Part shown: positions 8,981 through 17,776 of the stretch, one piece after another
Layout: each line of letters starts with the position of its first letter
Numbering within the stretch: the stretch's first letter is position 1
DNA from: Paucibacter sp. TC2R-5
Lineage (GTDB): Bacteria > Pseudomonadota > Gammaproteobacteria > Burkholderiales > Burkholderiaceae_C
Assembly (NCBI RefSeq): GCF_025717605.1
Contig: NZ_JAJIRQ010000003.1
Span: 434,001-498,000, forward strand
DNA: 64,000 nucleotides
Direction of reading: 5' to 3'
Translations under genes and position numbers: made by a program
Notes under the pieces: generated by a model
What the model saw: only the letters and a program-made list of their open reading frames with translations
Told to the model about the DNA's origin: nothing
Databases searched by the model: none

Positions 8981-10632
8981 ATAAAGTCCAGTTGCCAGCG
9001 CTGCTCAAGCGCTTGAGCGCTATCGTCATCGCCGGCTTGCTCAGCGCCTGCGCCAGCACCCCGCCGCAGCAAGACCTGAGCCCCAGCAGCGATCGCAATG
9101 CCTTGCCACGGGCCTGGAGCCCCACGGCCAGCGCGTCTGCGCAGCCTGCTGCATTTGCTGACACCGCCAAGCCAGCGGACAGCGCTCACCCCGTATTGGA
9201 AGACAGTCTTCAGCCGGGCGTCGCCATCGATCTGAACGAGGCGCGTGCCTCGGCCGACCTCTGGGTGCGCCTGCGCAGCGGCTTCGCCATGCCTGAGCTT
9301 GAAAACGACGGCGTACGCCGTGCCGAAACTTGGTACAGCAGCCGGCCCGATTATGTGCAACGCATGACTGAGCGCGGCGGCCGCTACCTGTTTCACATCA
9401 TTGAAGAGGTCGAAAAGCGCGGCATGCCGACCGAGTTGGCGCTGCTGCCCTTTATCGAAAGTGCGTTCAACCCGCAAGCGATGTCCACCGCCAAGGCCTC
9501 AGGCATGTGGCAGTTCGTACCGGCCACGGGCCGAGATTTCGCCCTGAAGCAAAACATCTTCCGCGATGACAGGCGCGATGTGCTGGCCTCCACCCGCGCC
9601 GCGCTCGACTACCTGAGCCGCTTGAACAAGATGTTCGGTGGAGATTGGCAACTCGCTTTGGCGGCCTATAACTGGGGCCAGGGCAATGTGCAAAAAGCCA
9701 TTGCCCGCAACCAAAAAGCCGGCCTGCCGACCGATTACGACAATCTGAAGATGCCGGACGAAACACGCTACTACCTGCCCAAGCTGCAGGCAGTCAAGAA
9801 CATCGTGCTGGCGCCGCAAAAATTCAGCCTGAATCTGCCGGCTATGTCCAACCACCCCTACTTCCTCAGCGTGACGCTGGACCGCGATATCGACGTCGAT
9901 CTGGCCGCGCGCTTGGCCGGCATGACGGTCGAGGAATTCAAGCAGTTCAACCCTCAGATGAACAAGCCAGTGATGCTGGCGGCCGTGACAGGCCAGATGC
10001 TGCTGCCTTACGACAACGCCAAGACTTTTGCCGAGGCCTTGGCCGCGCACCGCGGCCCGCTGGCGAGTTGGACCGCCTGGACCGTCACGCAGACGATGAG
10101 CCCAGCCGCTGCGGCCAAGCAAGTCGGCATGAGCGAAGCGCAGCTGCGCGAAATCAATAAGATTCCGCCGCGCATGCGGGTCTTGCAGGGCTCGACACTG
10201 CTTGTGCCGCGAGCGGCGCATCGCATCGAAGACGTGTCCGAGCATATGGCCGAGAACGCCTCGATCAACCTGGCCGCCGACACGCCGCCGCTGCGCCGCA
10301 TCAGCGTCAAGGCCGGCAAGGCCGAAACGGTGGAGAGCTTGGCGAGCCGTTACCGCGTTAGCTCGGTGCAGGTGGCCGAGTGGAACAAGGTCGGGGTCAA
10401 GGCCAGCTTCAAGCCGGGCCAGACCGTGGTGATGTACCAAGCCTTCCCGACCAAGCGGCTTGCCATGGCCAAGCCCAGCAATGCAGCGGGCAAGCCCGGC
10501 CAAGCGGCCAAGTCGGCACCGGCGGCCAAGACCGGAGGCAAGCCCGGCGCAGCGCGCACGGTGGCAGCCAAATCGGGCGGCGGCGCATCGCCGACTTCCA
10601 GCAGCGCCGCCCGGCAGATGAGCAAACGCTGA
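8977..10632 (+). CDS. mltD: Membrane-bound lytic murein transglycosylase D-like lipoprotein
   Basis: Cleaves peptidoglycan glycan strands to 1,6-anhydro products at the outer membrane. Start 8977 (MNKVQLPALLKRL) overlaps the gloB stop by four bases and gives a lipoprotein signal with lipobox LLSAC (Cys near residue 26). The SLT domain (residues about 120-270) has the catalytic Glu in LALLPFIESAFNPQAMSTAK, followed by ASGMWQFVPATGR and LALAAYNWGQGNVQKAI. After it come two or more weak LysM-like modules, the clearest at residues about 435-480 (GKAETVESLASRYRVSSVQ). The last 70 residues are Ala/Lys/Gly-rich and low in complexity. Total 551 residues, typical for MltD. Confidence 0.93.
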   Translation: MNKVQLPALLKRLSAIVIAGLLSACASTPPQQDLSPSSDRNALPRAWSPTASASAQPAAFADTAKPADSAHPVLEDSLQPGVAIDLNEARASADLWVRLRSGFAMPELENDGVRRAETWYSSRPDYVQRMTERGGRYLFHIIEEVEKRGMPTELALLPFIESAFNPQAMSTAKASGMWQFVPATGRDFALKQNIFRDDRRDVLASTRAALDYLSRLNKMFGGDWQLALAAYNWGQGNVQKAIARNQKAGLPTDYDNLKMPDETRYYLPKLQAVKNIVLAPQKFSLNLPAMSNHPYFLSVTLDRDIDVDLAARLAGMTVEEFKQFNPQMNKPVMLAAVTGQMLLPYDNAKTFAEALAAHRGPLASWTAWTVTQTMSPAAAAKQVGMSEAQLREINKIPPRMRVLQGSTLLVPRAAHRIEDVSEHMAENASINLAADTPPLRRISVKAGKAETVESLASRYRVSSVQVAEWNKVGVKASFKPGQTVVMYQAFPTKRLAMAKPSNAAGKPGQAAKSAPAAKTGGKPGAARTVAAKSGGGASPTSSSAARQMSKR

Positions 10633-10671
10633 TTGAGCCGGGCTTGGCGCCGAGGTGGCGCGGTTTCTTGA

Positions 10672-10704
10672 GCGCCTAATTGGTTTGAACGCCTAATTGG
10701 CGCT
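10672..10704. repeat. Short direct repeat and weak hairpin between convergent genes
   Basis: CGCCTAATTGG occurs at 10673-10683 and again at 10690-10700. AGCGCC just before the first copy can pair with GGCGCT at 10699-10704. The spot lies between the convergent mltD and MAPEG genes and may act as a weak shared terminator; no T tract follows. Confidence 0.35.
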
Positions 10705-11088
10705 GAAAAACAGCGCCACGCTGCAGATCACGCTGACCGCCCAGATGCCCGAGCGCAGGCTGGCCAGGTCGGCCAGATAGGCCGCAATATAGGCCACGCG
10801 GGCGGCAATAAAGCCCAGCGCCAGCGCGTCCACCAGGCCTTGTGGCGCGCTCATCTGCTGCGCCACCAAAACACCCGCGATGAACAGCGGCAAAGCCTCA
10901 AAACTGTTCGCCTGGGCGGCGTTGGCGCGCGCCTTGCGGCCCGTCAGTTGGGCCGCCCAAGCGCGCGGGTCGTGGTTGTCATAGCCACCCTCACGACGCG
11001 GCCGCCCGAAGCTGCCCGACTTGGCCAGACCGGCGCAGACAATCGGCAAGGCGCAGGCCAGCAAGATGCAATAGTTGGCAATCGTCAT
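10693..11088 (-). CDS. MAPEG-family membrane protein
   Basis: A 131-residue protein with four predicted membrane helices, matching the MAPEG family (membrane-associated proteins in eicosanoid and glutathione metabolism). The family motif is visible in the first loop: GGYDNHDPRAWAAQLTGRKARANAAQANSFEALPLF in outline, with the conserved Asn-x-x-Glu pair (NSFEALP). The helices around residues 3-22, 65-85, 90-108 and 112-129 follow. Bacterial members are mostly uncharacterised and may be glutathione-dependent. It lies next to, but apart from, the recR operon, in the same direction. Confidence 0.88.
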   Translation of the reverse strand: MTIANYCILLACALPIVCAGLAKSGSFGRPRREGGYDNHDPRAWAAQLTGRKARANAAQANSFEALPLFIAGVLVAQQMSAPQGLVDALALGFIAARVAYIAAYLADLASLRSGIWAVSVICSVALFFSAN

Positions 11089-11126
11089 GAAAATCCTCTA
11101 AGTGGGTGAGGCAGGCGGCCAGCGCG

Positions 11127-11711
11127 TCAGCGCCGGTCGACCAAGGCATGGGCAATCGTGCCCAAATCAACATACTCCAATTCGCTGCCGACCGGCACGC
11201 CACGCGCCAAGCGGGTGGCACGGATGCCGCGCGAGCGCAGCGCTTCGCCCAAGACATGGGCCGTTGCCTCGCCCTCGGCCGTAAAGCTGCAAGCGAGGAT
11301 CACTTCCGCCACCCCGGTTTCGGCCGCACGCAAGAGCAACTCCGCCGCCCCGATTTGCGCCGTGCCTACGCCGTCCAAGGGGCTGACCCGCCCCAGCAGC
11401 ACAAAGTAATAACCACGGTAAGAGTTGGTGCGCTCAAGGGCCGCCTGATCGGCCGGCGACTCCACCACGCAAAGCAGCGCCGGGTCGCGGCTGACGTCGG
11501 CACAGATGCTGCAAATCTCGGTTTCGCTGAAGGTATGGCAGCGCCGGCAATGCCCGATTTGCTCGGCCGCCGCACGCAGCGCCAGGGACAGGCGCGCGGC
11601 ACCGTCCCGGTCATGCTGCAAGAGGTGATAAGCCATGCGCTGAGCAGATTTCTGGCCCACGCCGGGCAGGCGCTTGAGCGCCTCGATCAGGGTTTCGAGT
11701 GCAGTCACCAA
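11127..11711 (-). CDS. recR: Recombination mediator RecR
   Basis: Works with RecF/RecO to load RecA at single-strand gaps. The 194 residues match the family. The N-terminal helix-hairpin-helix is [17 protein letters not shown] (residues 15-31), the four-Cys zinc finger is CRRC...CSIC (residues about 55-70), and the Toprim domain starts at [16 protein letters not shown] and ends with [18 protein letters not shown] (Walker-B-like tail). It is the last gene of the dnaX-ebfC-recR operon, 22 bases after ebfC. Confidence 0.97.
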   Translation of the reverse strand: MVTALETLIEALKRLPGVGQKSAQRMAYHLLQHDRDGAARLSLALRAAAEQIGHCRRCHTFSETEICSICADVSRDPALLCVVESPADQAALERTNSYRGYYFVLLGRVSPLDGVGTAQIGAAELLLRAAETGVAEVILACSFTAEGEATAHVLGEALRSRGIRATRLARGVPVGSELEYVDLGTIAHALVDRR

Positions 11712-11733
11712 TCAGCGCATCATCAAATGAAGT

Positions 11734-12060
11734 TCAAAACGGGAACTTCATGCCGGGCGGCATCGGCATGCCAGCGGTCAGCTTGCCCATTTTCTGCGCG
11801 CTGACTTCTTCGGCGCGGCGCACCGCATCATTGAAGGCCGCAGCGACCAGATCTTCCAACATGTCTTTGTCGTCCGCCAGCAGGCTGGGGTCGATGGTGA
11901 CGCGTTTAACGTCGTTCTTACAGGTCATCACGACCTTCACCAAGCCCGCGCCCGACTGACCCTCGACCTCGACCTGCGCCAGTTCGTCCTGCGCTTTCTT
12001 CATATTGTCTTGCATCGCCTGAGCTTGTTTCATCAGACCTGCGAGTTGACCCTTCATCAT
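11734..12060 (-). CDS. YbaB/EbfC nucleoid-associated protein
   Basis: A 108-residue DNA-binding dimer that coats the nucleoid. Two adjacent ATG codons occur (12060 and 12057); AGGAG sits 7 bases before the first, so 12060 is chosen. Family features include [19 protein letters not shown] at the N-terminus, the core [18 protein letters not shown], and a Met/Pro-rich tail ([11 protein letters not shown]). It lies between dnaX and recR, its standard place in Gram-negative bacteria. Confidence 0.95.
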   Translation of the reverse strand: MMKGQLAGLMKQAQAMQDNMKKAQDELAQVEVEGQSGAGLVKVVMTCKNDVKRVTIDPSLLADDKDMLEDLVAAAFNDAVRRAEEVSAQKMGKLTAGMPMPPGMKFPF

Positions 12061-12088
12061 CTTCGTACTCCTCTTTTTTCCAAAAAAT

Positions 12089-14203
12089 TCAATGCGACCG
12101 GATCGAGCCCGGCACGATGCGCGCTGTTTTGAACTGGGCCAGCAACTGCTGTGCCAATGGGTCTTGAACCACGATCTGCTCGACCGCCCGCTGGCGCGCT
12201 TGCACTTGCGCGGCATCACGCAGCGCGGGCGAATCATGCGCCACGCCGGCCTCCAATTCAATCAGCACCGGGCGCTGCAAAAATGCCGCAAGCGCCGCCT
12301 GCAACTTGTCCTTGAGCGCCGGTTGGCGCAGGGATTCGCGCTCCACCCGCAAGCGCCACAACAAGGTTTCGCCCTGCTCTTCCACAGCGACACACTCCGA
12401 CCTGACGGCCAATTCACGCGTCAAGGCCAGCAATCCCATGGGGCGAATTTGTTCGGCCCAGCGCTCGCCAAGCGGTGTTGGGTGCAGCGCCACATCGGCA
12501 CCGGCAGTGGAGGCATAAGCCTGACCCTGCGACGACGCTTCGCCGTCGCCAACGTCCGCCGCTTCGTAAAACGATTCTTCTGCGCCGCCGCCTTCATCGT
12601 CGGCGGGTGGAGCATCCATCCAGGGCGGCATTTCGTCGCTCGCCTCGGGCGACGCAACAGCAGCGGGAGCGGATTTGGCCTCGACGGCCCGGGGGCGCAG
12701 CCGTGCACTGTGGCCGCCGGCCGCAGGTTCACGCGCCAGCAGGGCCGGCTTGACCGCAGGTGCAGTAAAGGGGGCCGTAAAAGGGGCAGCCGCAGGGGCT
12801 GCCGCCGAGGCCACCACAGGCGCGACGACAGGTACCACATGCACGCTCGGCGCTGCAGGCTCGGCCGCCTGGCCGACCTCGGCTACGGCATCATCAGGCG
12901 ACTTTGGGCTGGGCACTGGCGTCGCTACCGGCGGCTGTTCAACGACCACTTTCGGCGCAAGGGCGGGTGAATGTGCGATTGAATGGGCGGCTTGAGGAGG
13001 TAGCGGCGCCCGCACCGTAGCTTGCGCCGCTTGCGGCCGCAGCAAAGGCGCGCTGGACGGCGCCGCCTGCGGCTTGGGCCTGCTGGGCTGTGCGCCGCTG
13101 GTGCCTACAGGCCGAAAGCTCAGCATCCGCAACAAGACCATCAACAGCCCCGCGTACTCGTCTGGCGCCAGGGCCAGCTCTTGGCGGCCATGCAGCGCCA
13201 TGCTGTACATCAGCTGTATCTCATCGGCCGGCAGCAGCGCGGCCAAACGCTCGGCTTCAGCGGTGTCCGGGTCTTGCTCATCCAGGGCGCCCGGCGCGGC
13301 TTGCGCCACTGCCATTTGCTGCAGCAAGCCGGCCAAATCCTCCAGTGTGCCGGCAGCCGAAAGCCCCAGGCTGCGCAAACCATCGGCCTGTGCCACCACA
13401 TCGACACCATTGGCCGCGATCAGAGCATCCAGGATCGCGATCACATGGCCGCGGTCCACGCTGCCCAGCATCTGCCGCACACCCTCTTCGACCAGACTGC
13501 CCGCACCGAAGGCAATGGCCTGGTCGGCCAAGGACAGCGCGTCGCGCATCGAACCACGTGCCGAGCGGCTCAAAAGCCGCAGGGCACCCGCGTCGGCCGG
13601 CACGTTTTCGGCCTGCAAGACTTGGCGCAGATGGCTCAGCACGGTTTGCGGTGCCATCGGGCGCAAGTTGAACTGCAAACAACGCGACAAAACGGTGACC
13701 GGCACTTTTTGCGGGTCGGTGGTGGCCAGCACAAACTTCAAATAGTCAGGCGGCTCCTCCAGCGTCTTCAACATCGCGTTGAAGGCGGTATTCGAGAGCA
13801 TATGGACTTCGTCGATCATATAGACCTTGAAGCGACCCATCACCGGCTTGTAAACCGACTGATCCAGCAGCTGCGAAATCTCCTCGACACCCCGGTTCGA
13901 GGCCGCATCGAGTTCGATGTAGTCGACAAAGCGGCCCGCATCGATATCACGGCAGGCATCGCAGACTCCGCAAGGTGTGGCCGTGATGCCGCCCTGCCCA
14001 TCGGCACCGGTGCAGTTCAGGCTCTTGGCCAGGATGCGCGAGACCGTGGTCTTGCCGACACCGCGTGTGCCGGTGAACAAATAGGCATGGTGCAGGCGCT
14101 GCTGCGTCAAGGCATTGGCCAAGGCCTGCACCACATGCTCCTGACCCACCAGCTCTTCAAAACTGTGGGGGCGATATTTGCGGGCGAGGACCTGGTAGCT
14201 CAT
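12089..14203 (-). CDS. dnaX: DNA polymerase III subunits gamma/tau
   Basis: Clamp-loader ATPase of the replicative polymerase; 704 residues. The ATPase core (residues 1-360) has Walker [17 protein letters not shown] (near 45), the four-Cys zinc module ([21 protein letters not shown] in outline), Walker [11 protein letters not shown] (near 128) and the sensor [12 protein letters not shown] 170-residue Ala/Pro-rich linker follows, typical of tau in betaproteobacteria, then a tau-specific C-terminal domain that contacts the polymerase. First gene of the dnaX-ebfC-recR operon. A programmed frameshift for gamma was not found by eye. Confidence 0.96.
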   Translation of the reverse strand: MSYQVLARKYRPHSFEELVGQEHVVQALANALTQQRLHHAYLFTGTRGVGKTTVSRILAKSLNCTGADGQGGITATPCGVCDACRDIDAGRFVDYIELDAASNRGVEEISQLLDQSVYKPVMGRFKVYMIDEVHMLSNTAFNAMLKTLEEPPDYLKFVLATTDPQKVPVTVLSRCLQFNLRPMAPQTVLSHLRQVLQAENVPADAGALRLLSRSARGSMRDALSLADQAIAFGAGSLVEEGVRQMLGSVDRGHVIAILDALIAANGVDVVAQADGLRSLGLSAAGTLEDLAGLLQQMAVAQAAPGALDEQDPDTAEAERLAALLPADEIQLMYSMALHGRQELALAPDEYAGLLMVLLRMLSFRPVGTSGAQPSRPKPQAAPSSAPLLRPQAAQATVRAPLPPQAAHSIAHSPALAPKVVVEQPPVATPVPSPKSPDDAVAEVGQAAEPAAPSVHVVPVVAPVVASAAAPAAAPFTAPFTAPAVKPALLAREPAAGGHSARLRPRAVEAKSAPAAVASPEASDEMPPWMDAPPADDEGGGAEESFYEAADVGDGEASSQGQAYASTAGADVALHPTPLGERWAEQIRPMGLLALTRELAVRSECVAVEEQGETLLWRLRVERESLRQPALKDKLQAALAAFLQRPVLIELEAGVAHDSPALRDAAQVQARQRAVEQIVVQDPLAQQLLAQFKTARIVPGSIRSH

Positions 14204-14323
14204 GGGCGTGGATTCTACGGGCCTCTCAACAAGTCCCCGGGCGAGCTGGGTCTAGCGACCCAGCGGAAACAATCAGCGGCAGGCGCGCCGCGACACGCAC
14301 AGAGTGACCGATAATCCCGCCCC

Positions 14324-15451
14324 ATGAGCACGCACGAAGCCCCCTCCTCCGCCGACACCCTCAGCTACAGCCAAGCCGGTGTCAACTACGACTTGATCGA
14401 TCCTTTGAAGATCAGCGCCCAGCGCGCAGCCGCCGCCACCGGCGCTCACCTCGGGGCGCACGGCTTCACCGAAGTGCTGGCCTCGCGCGGCGAATCGGCC
14501 TATGTGGTCGACGTTGGCCCGTTCTACATCGCCTCCATCGTCGAATGCCTGGGCACCAAGACCCTGGTCGCAGACGAAATGCGCGAGTTGACAGGCAAAA
14601 GCTATTACGACAGCATCGCGCAAGACACCATTGCGATGGCCGTCAACGACCTGATCACCGTCGGCGCCACGCCGCTGGTCGTGCAAGCCTACTGGGCCGC
14701 CGGCGGCTCGGACTGGTTCGGCGACAAGCAACGCGCACAAAGCCTGGTCGAAGGCTGGAAACGCGCCTGCGACACCTGCCAGGTCGCCTGGGGCGGTGGT
14801 GAGACCCCGGCTCTGGCCGGCATCGTCGAAGCCGGTCGTATCGACCTCGCCGCGTCTTGCACCGGCTTGATCAACCCGAAAGAACGGCTGTCGGTGGGCG
14901 ACAAGCTCGGCGCCGGTGACGTCATCGTCTTGCTGGCCTCCAGCGGCATCCATGCCAATGGCCTGAGCCTGGCGCGCAAGTTGGTCGAGCGCCTGCCGCA
15001 AGGCTATCTGACCGAGATTGCCCCCGGCCTGACTTATGGCGACGCGCTGCTCGCGCCCACCACGCTGTACTCGCCGGTCACCGAGGCGCTGTTCAAGGCC
15101 GGCATCCTGCCGCATTACTGCGCCAACATCACCGGCCATGGCTGGCGCAAGCTGCTGCGCCATCAGGCTCAGTTCACTTACCGTATTCACAGCGTACCGC
15201 CCGTCACGCCGGTGCTGCGCTTCATGCAAGAGCAAGCCAAGCAAGACGACCGCGAAGCCTATTCCACGCTCAATATGGGCGCGGGTTTTGCGATCTTTGT
15301 GAAGGCCGAGGATGCGGCTCGCACGGTCGAAGTGGCCAAGGCCTGCGGCATCGACGCCATCATTGCCGGCCAGCTGGAAGAAGGCCCGAAACAGTTGCTG
15401 ATCGAACCGCTGAACATACGCTTTAGCGACGACGATTTGCAGCTGCGCTGA
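14324..15451 (+). CDS. AIR-synthase-family (PurM-like) protein
   Basis: A 375-residue protein of the PurM/AIR-synthase fold. The opening YSQAGVNYDLIDPLKISAQ resembles the PurM start, and the ATP-binding part has DTIAMAVNDLITVGATPL, GGGETPALAGIV and GDVIVLLASSGIHANGLSLARK, all close to the canonical sequence. The C-terminal part has NITGHGWRKLLR and LNMGAGFAIFV. It is longer and more divergent than a normal PurM (about 345-350 residues): the usual GTKL/KV metal segment is replaced by CLGTKTLVADEM. It may be the true phosphoribosylformylglycinamidine cyclo-ligase or a paralogue with a related ATP-dependent reaction. Divergent from dnaX; the SRP RNA follows. Confidence 0.75.
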   Translation: MSTHEAPSSADTLSYSQAGVNYDLIDPLKISAQRAAAATGAHLGAHGFTEVLASRGESAYVVDVGPFYIASIVECLGTKTLVADEMRELTGKSYYDSIAQDTIAMAVNDLITVGATPLVVQAYWAAGGSDWFGDKQRAQSLVEGWKRACDTCQVAWGGGETPALAGIVEAGRIDLAASCTGLINPKERLSVGDKLGAGDVIVLLASSGIHANGLSLARKLVERLPQGYLTEIAPGLTYGDALLAPTTLYSPVTEALFKAGILPHYCANITGHGWRKLLRHQAQFTYRIHSVPPVTPVLRFMQEQAKQDDREAYSTLNMGAGFAIFVKAEDAARTVEVAKACGIDAIIAGQLEEGPKQLLIEPLNIRFSDDDLQLR

Positions 15452-15517
15452 GAGGCTGTTCAAGCCTTTTTGGAGCGGATTCCCAACAGCGAGCCAAAGC
15501 CCAGGCAAGGCATCGTT

Positions 15518-15523
15518 TACAAT
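15518..15523 (+). promoter_or_regulatory. Probable -10 box of the SRP RNA gene
   Basis: TACAAT lies 7 bases before the predicted first base of the 4.5S RNA, an ideal distance for a sigma-70 -10 element. A good -35 box is not evident. Confidence 0.55.
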
Positions 15524-15530
15524 CCCCTCT

Positions 15531-15624
15531 GACGGGCCTCCTCGCATGGAAGCGCGGCCAACCGGGTCAGGTCGGGAACGAAGCAGCCCCAACCGTTGTG
15601 ACCAGTGCCGGGGTAAGGCTCGTC
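15531..15624 (+). ncRNA. ffs: Signal recognition particle 4.5S RNA
   Basis: Small SRP RNA that binds Ffh and targets nascent membrane proteins. The invariant core GGTCAGGTCGGGAACGAAG plus CAGCC is present (15567-15591), matching the bacterial 4.5S symmetric loop and GNRA-type tetraloop region. The ends GACGGGCCT (15531-15539) and AGGCTCGTC (15616-15624) pair over 9 bp with one G-U, closing the helix, so the RNA is about 94 nt. It has a -10 box just upstream and an intrinsic terminator 27 bases downstream. Confidence 0.93.
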
Positions 15625-15650
15625 AACCACCCCATAAGATCCAAGCCATT

Positions 15651-15675
15651 AAACCTGCCAACGAGCAGGTTTTTT
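15651..15675 (+). terminator. Intrinsic terminator after the SRP RNA
   Basis: AAACCTGC pairs with GCAGGTTT across a CAACGA loop, and the stem runs into a six-T tract. It lies 27 bases past the end of the 4.5S RNA, so the primary transcript is longer than the mature RNA. Confidence 0.85.
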
Positions 15676-15906
15676 GCTTTCTGGCCGGCCAGTCTTTCAG
15701 GTCAATCGTCATCGCCTGCCCGGACCAACATCTCTATGTATGTAGGCCTCTGCGCTGAACAAGCCCACCAGCGAGCAGGATGGATCGCACCTTCTCTTGA
15801 TTGCCTCCATCTGCCAAGAACCCGTTGACCTGAAGAAAAAGCGATCGGCTAACGGGCATGCTGCTGCCCCAATGTGCAATATGCAAAGCAGCTCAGACCC
15901 GCCGAT

Positions 15907-16758
15907 TTAGAAAACCTCTGCTGGCATGGCAGTTTTGACCTGTTCCACGGGCGCGCGGTCCAGCAAATTCATCGACATGGCCCGCGCAACCGCCTGCGCG
16001 CGGTTGGCGGCGTTGAGCTTGCGCAGGATTTTTTGCACATGGTTTTTGACCGTCAGCGCGCTGATGCCCAAGACCTGGCCGACCTGCTGATTGCTCATGC
16101 CCTCACGCAGCCAGGACAGAATCTGCCGTTCGCGCTCGGTGATGCCGGACTGGCGTGCACCGTTGACGGGGGTTGGCTGCGGCGCGGTATTGACCTCGCG
16201 TTCGACCACTTGCACGCGCTGCCAAGTGGCGTGAATATGCGGCATCATCAGCTCCAGATAGCTGCTGTGCTGCGGCGTTAGCTTGGCGTTTTGCAGTGCA
16301 AATACAAAGAAGCTCTCTATCTCGCTGGGCCGCTGCGGGCGCGACACGCCGTGCACCAGCAATTCGAGGATGCCGGCCGCGCGCAAACCTGCCAGCTGAG
16401 GCTGCAAGGCCTGACCCTCCAACTGCTCGACCGTCACTCGAACCGGCTTGCAACGCGCTTCCAGCCACAGACCTTGCAACTGCTGCATCAGCACACAGCG
16501 CGGCGCGGTCAGGCTCAGCAACACTTCGTCGGCGATCGTGACGTTGTTGAAGGCATCGAACACCAGCTCCCGCTGCGCACGCTGGTAGGCGCCACAGATG
16601 GCGACCTGGTGCGGGATCAGCAGTTGCAGATTGCTTTGCGTCCAGACGAAAAACTGGTAGCGGCGCCGCACGTCCAAAGACTGCTCGGCCGCACGCACAA
16701 TGGCTTCAATATGGCTGTTGCTCAGCAGCACAGCGTCGTTCATTTCAGAGTTGTGCAT
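15907..16758 (-). CDS. LuxR-type transcriptional regulator, EpsA-like
   Basis: A 283-residue regulator. The C-terminal LuxR helix-turn-helix is clear (residues about 205-260): ITERERQILSWLREGMSNQQ, VLGISALTVKNHVQKILRKL and NAANRAQAVARA. The N-terminal 190 residues have no response-regulator or autoinducer signature. They resemble the EpsA family that controls exopolysaccharide genes in Methylobacillus and relatives (YQFFVWTQSNLQLLIPHQV...). A paralogue with the same layout is at 59700-60557. Here it stands alone between the SRP RNA and the VIT-family gene; target genes are unknown. Confidence 0.85.
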   Translation of the reverse strand: MHNSEMNDAVLLSNSHIEAIVRAAEQSLDVRRRYQFFVWTQSNLQLLIPHQVAICGAYQRAQRELVFDAFNNVTIADEVLLSLTAPRCVLMQQLQGLWLEARCKPVRVTVEQLEGQALQPQLAGLRAAGILELLVHGVSRPQRPSEIESFFVFALQNAKLTPQHSSYLELMMPHIHATWQRVQVVEREVNTAPQPTPVNGARQSGITERERQILSWLREGMSNQQVGQVLGISALTVKNHVQKILRKLNAANRAQAVARAMSMNLLDRAPVEQVKTAMPAEVF

Positions 16759-16909
16759 GGTGAAGTTGACATAGGCGCGACGGGGGATAGAAAGAACGTT
16801 GGACCAACAGCACTTGGCTGCGGGTGGACTTTAGTGAGGCCAGATGACCGGGTGTTTAAAAATACAAATGGATATGAGCCGTTCGGATCATTTCGAGTCT
16901 GGTTTAGCC

Positions 16910-16927
16910 GGCCCGCAGCTGCGGGCC
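16910..16927. promoter_or_regulatory. Perfect 18-bp palindrome in the region upstream of the EpsA-like gene
   Basis: GGCCCGCAGCTGCGGGCC is fully self-complementary. It lies in the 276-base gap between the LuxR-type gene start and the VIT-family stop, so it could terminate the VIT transcript (no T tract) or be an operator. The rest of this gap shows nothing I can name. Confidence 0.4.
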
Positions 16928-17034
16928 GCAAGCGTCCTAGGCCTTCAGGATGAGCCGGCAGCAGTAGCACAGGCTGCAACGCGAGCCCGCCTGATTGCCT
17001 TATTGCAGGCTCATTTGATGCCGGCTTTCAGGGT

Positions 17035-17733
17035 TCAAGCACCAGCCACCACACCAAACAAGGCCCCTGCTCCTGCGGTGACTGCCATGGCCACAGCCCC
17101 CCAGAACGCGACCCGCCAAGTGCCGCTCCAGATCGGCGCACCACCGGCATGGGCCGAGACAGCGCCCAAACCCGCCAGAAAAACCAGCGAAGAGGCCGAT
17201 ACCCAGACAATCAACGACGCCGACGAGGCCGTGGCGACGACTGCGATCGGCAGAGCCGCACCGACCGCGAAGCTGGCCGCCGAGGCCAGCGCGGCCTGAG
17301 TCGGACGCGCGGCAGTCGTGTCGGACAGGCCCAACTCGTCGCGGGCATGCGCGCCCAGCGCGTCTCGGGCCGTCAACTGTTTGGCGACCTGTTCGGCCAA
17401 GTCCTTGTCCAGACCACGGCCCACATAAATGCCCGTCAATTCGCGCAGCTCAGCGGCGGGGTCTTGCTCCAACTCGGCGCGCTCGCGCGCCAGATCAGCA
17501 TGCTCGGTATCTTGCTGCGAATGAACAGAGACGAATTCGCCCGCCGCCATCGACATCGCGCCGGCGATCAGCCCCGACACACTGGTCAGCAAAATCAAGC
17601 GAGGCTCGGCACCGGCCGCGGCCACACCGAGTACCAGACTGGCGGTCGAGACGATGCCGTCATTGGCGCCCAGCACGGCGGCGCGCAGCCAGCCAATGCG
17701 CTCGCTGCGGTGATTTTCAGTATGACGGCGCAT
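17035..17733 (-). CDS. VIT1/CCC1-family transporter (iron/manganese type)
   Basis: Inner-membrane protein of 232 residues in the VIT1/CCC1 family, whose studied eukaryotic members move Fe or Mn. Start 17733 (MRRHTENHRSERIGWLRAA) is chosen because GGAGG lies 9 bases before it; the open frame runs on upstream without a ribosome site. The family's first helix motif AAVLGANDGIVSTASLVLGVAAAG is visible, then AGAMSMAAGEFVSVHSQQDTE, a charged cytoplasmic domain rich in Glu (residues about 80-135), and three C-terminal helices. It is 43 bases downstream of the MacB-like permease and in the same direction, but a role in efflux is not implied. Confidence 0.9.
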   Translation of the reverse strand: MRRHTENHRSERIGWLRAAVLGANDGIVSTASLVLGVAAAGAEPRLILLTSVSGLIAGAMSMAAGEFVSVHSQQDTEHADLARERAELEQDPAAELRELTGIYVGRGLDKDLAEQVAKQLTARDALGAHARDELGLSDTTAARPTQAALASAASFAVGAALPIAVVATASSASLIVWVSASSLVFLAGLGAVSAHAGGAPIWSGTWRVAFWGAVAMAVTAGAGALFGVVAGA

Positions 17734-17776
17734 TGCTCGGCCTCCGTAAATATAAGTAGTTAGGACATTGCCGGGA

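Noticed and set aside
13022-14314. 430-residue open frame on the plus strand
   Set aside because: It is antisense to dnaX, whose ATPase motifs are intact.
14273-15592. 439-residue open frame on the minus strand
   Set aside because: Antisense to the PurM-like gene; composition typical of the reverse of a GC-rich gene.
16844-17299. 151-residue open frame on the plus strand
   Set aside because: Most of it is antisense to the VIT-family gene; the free part has no ribosome site or family match.
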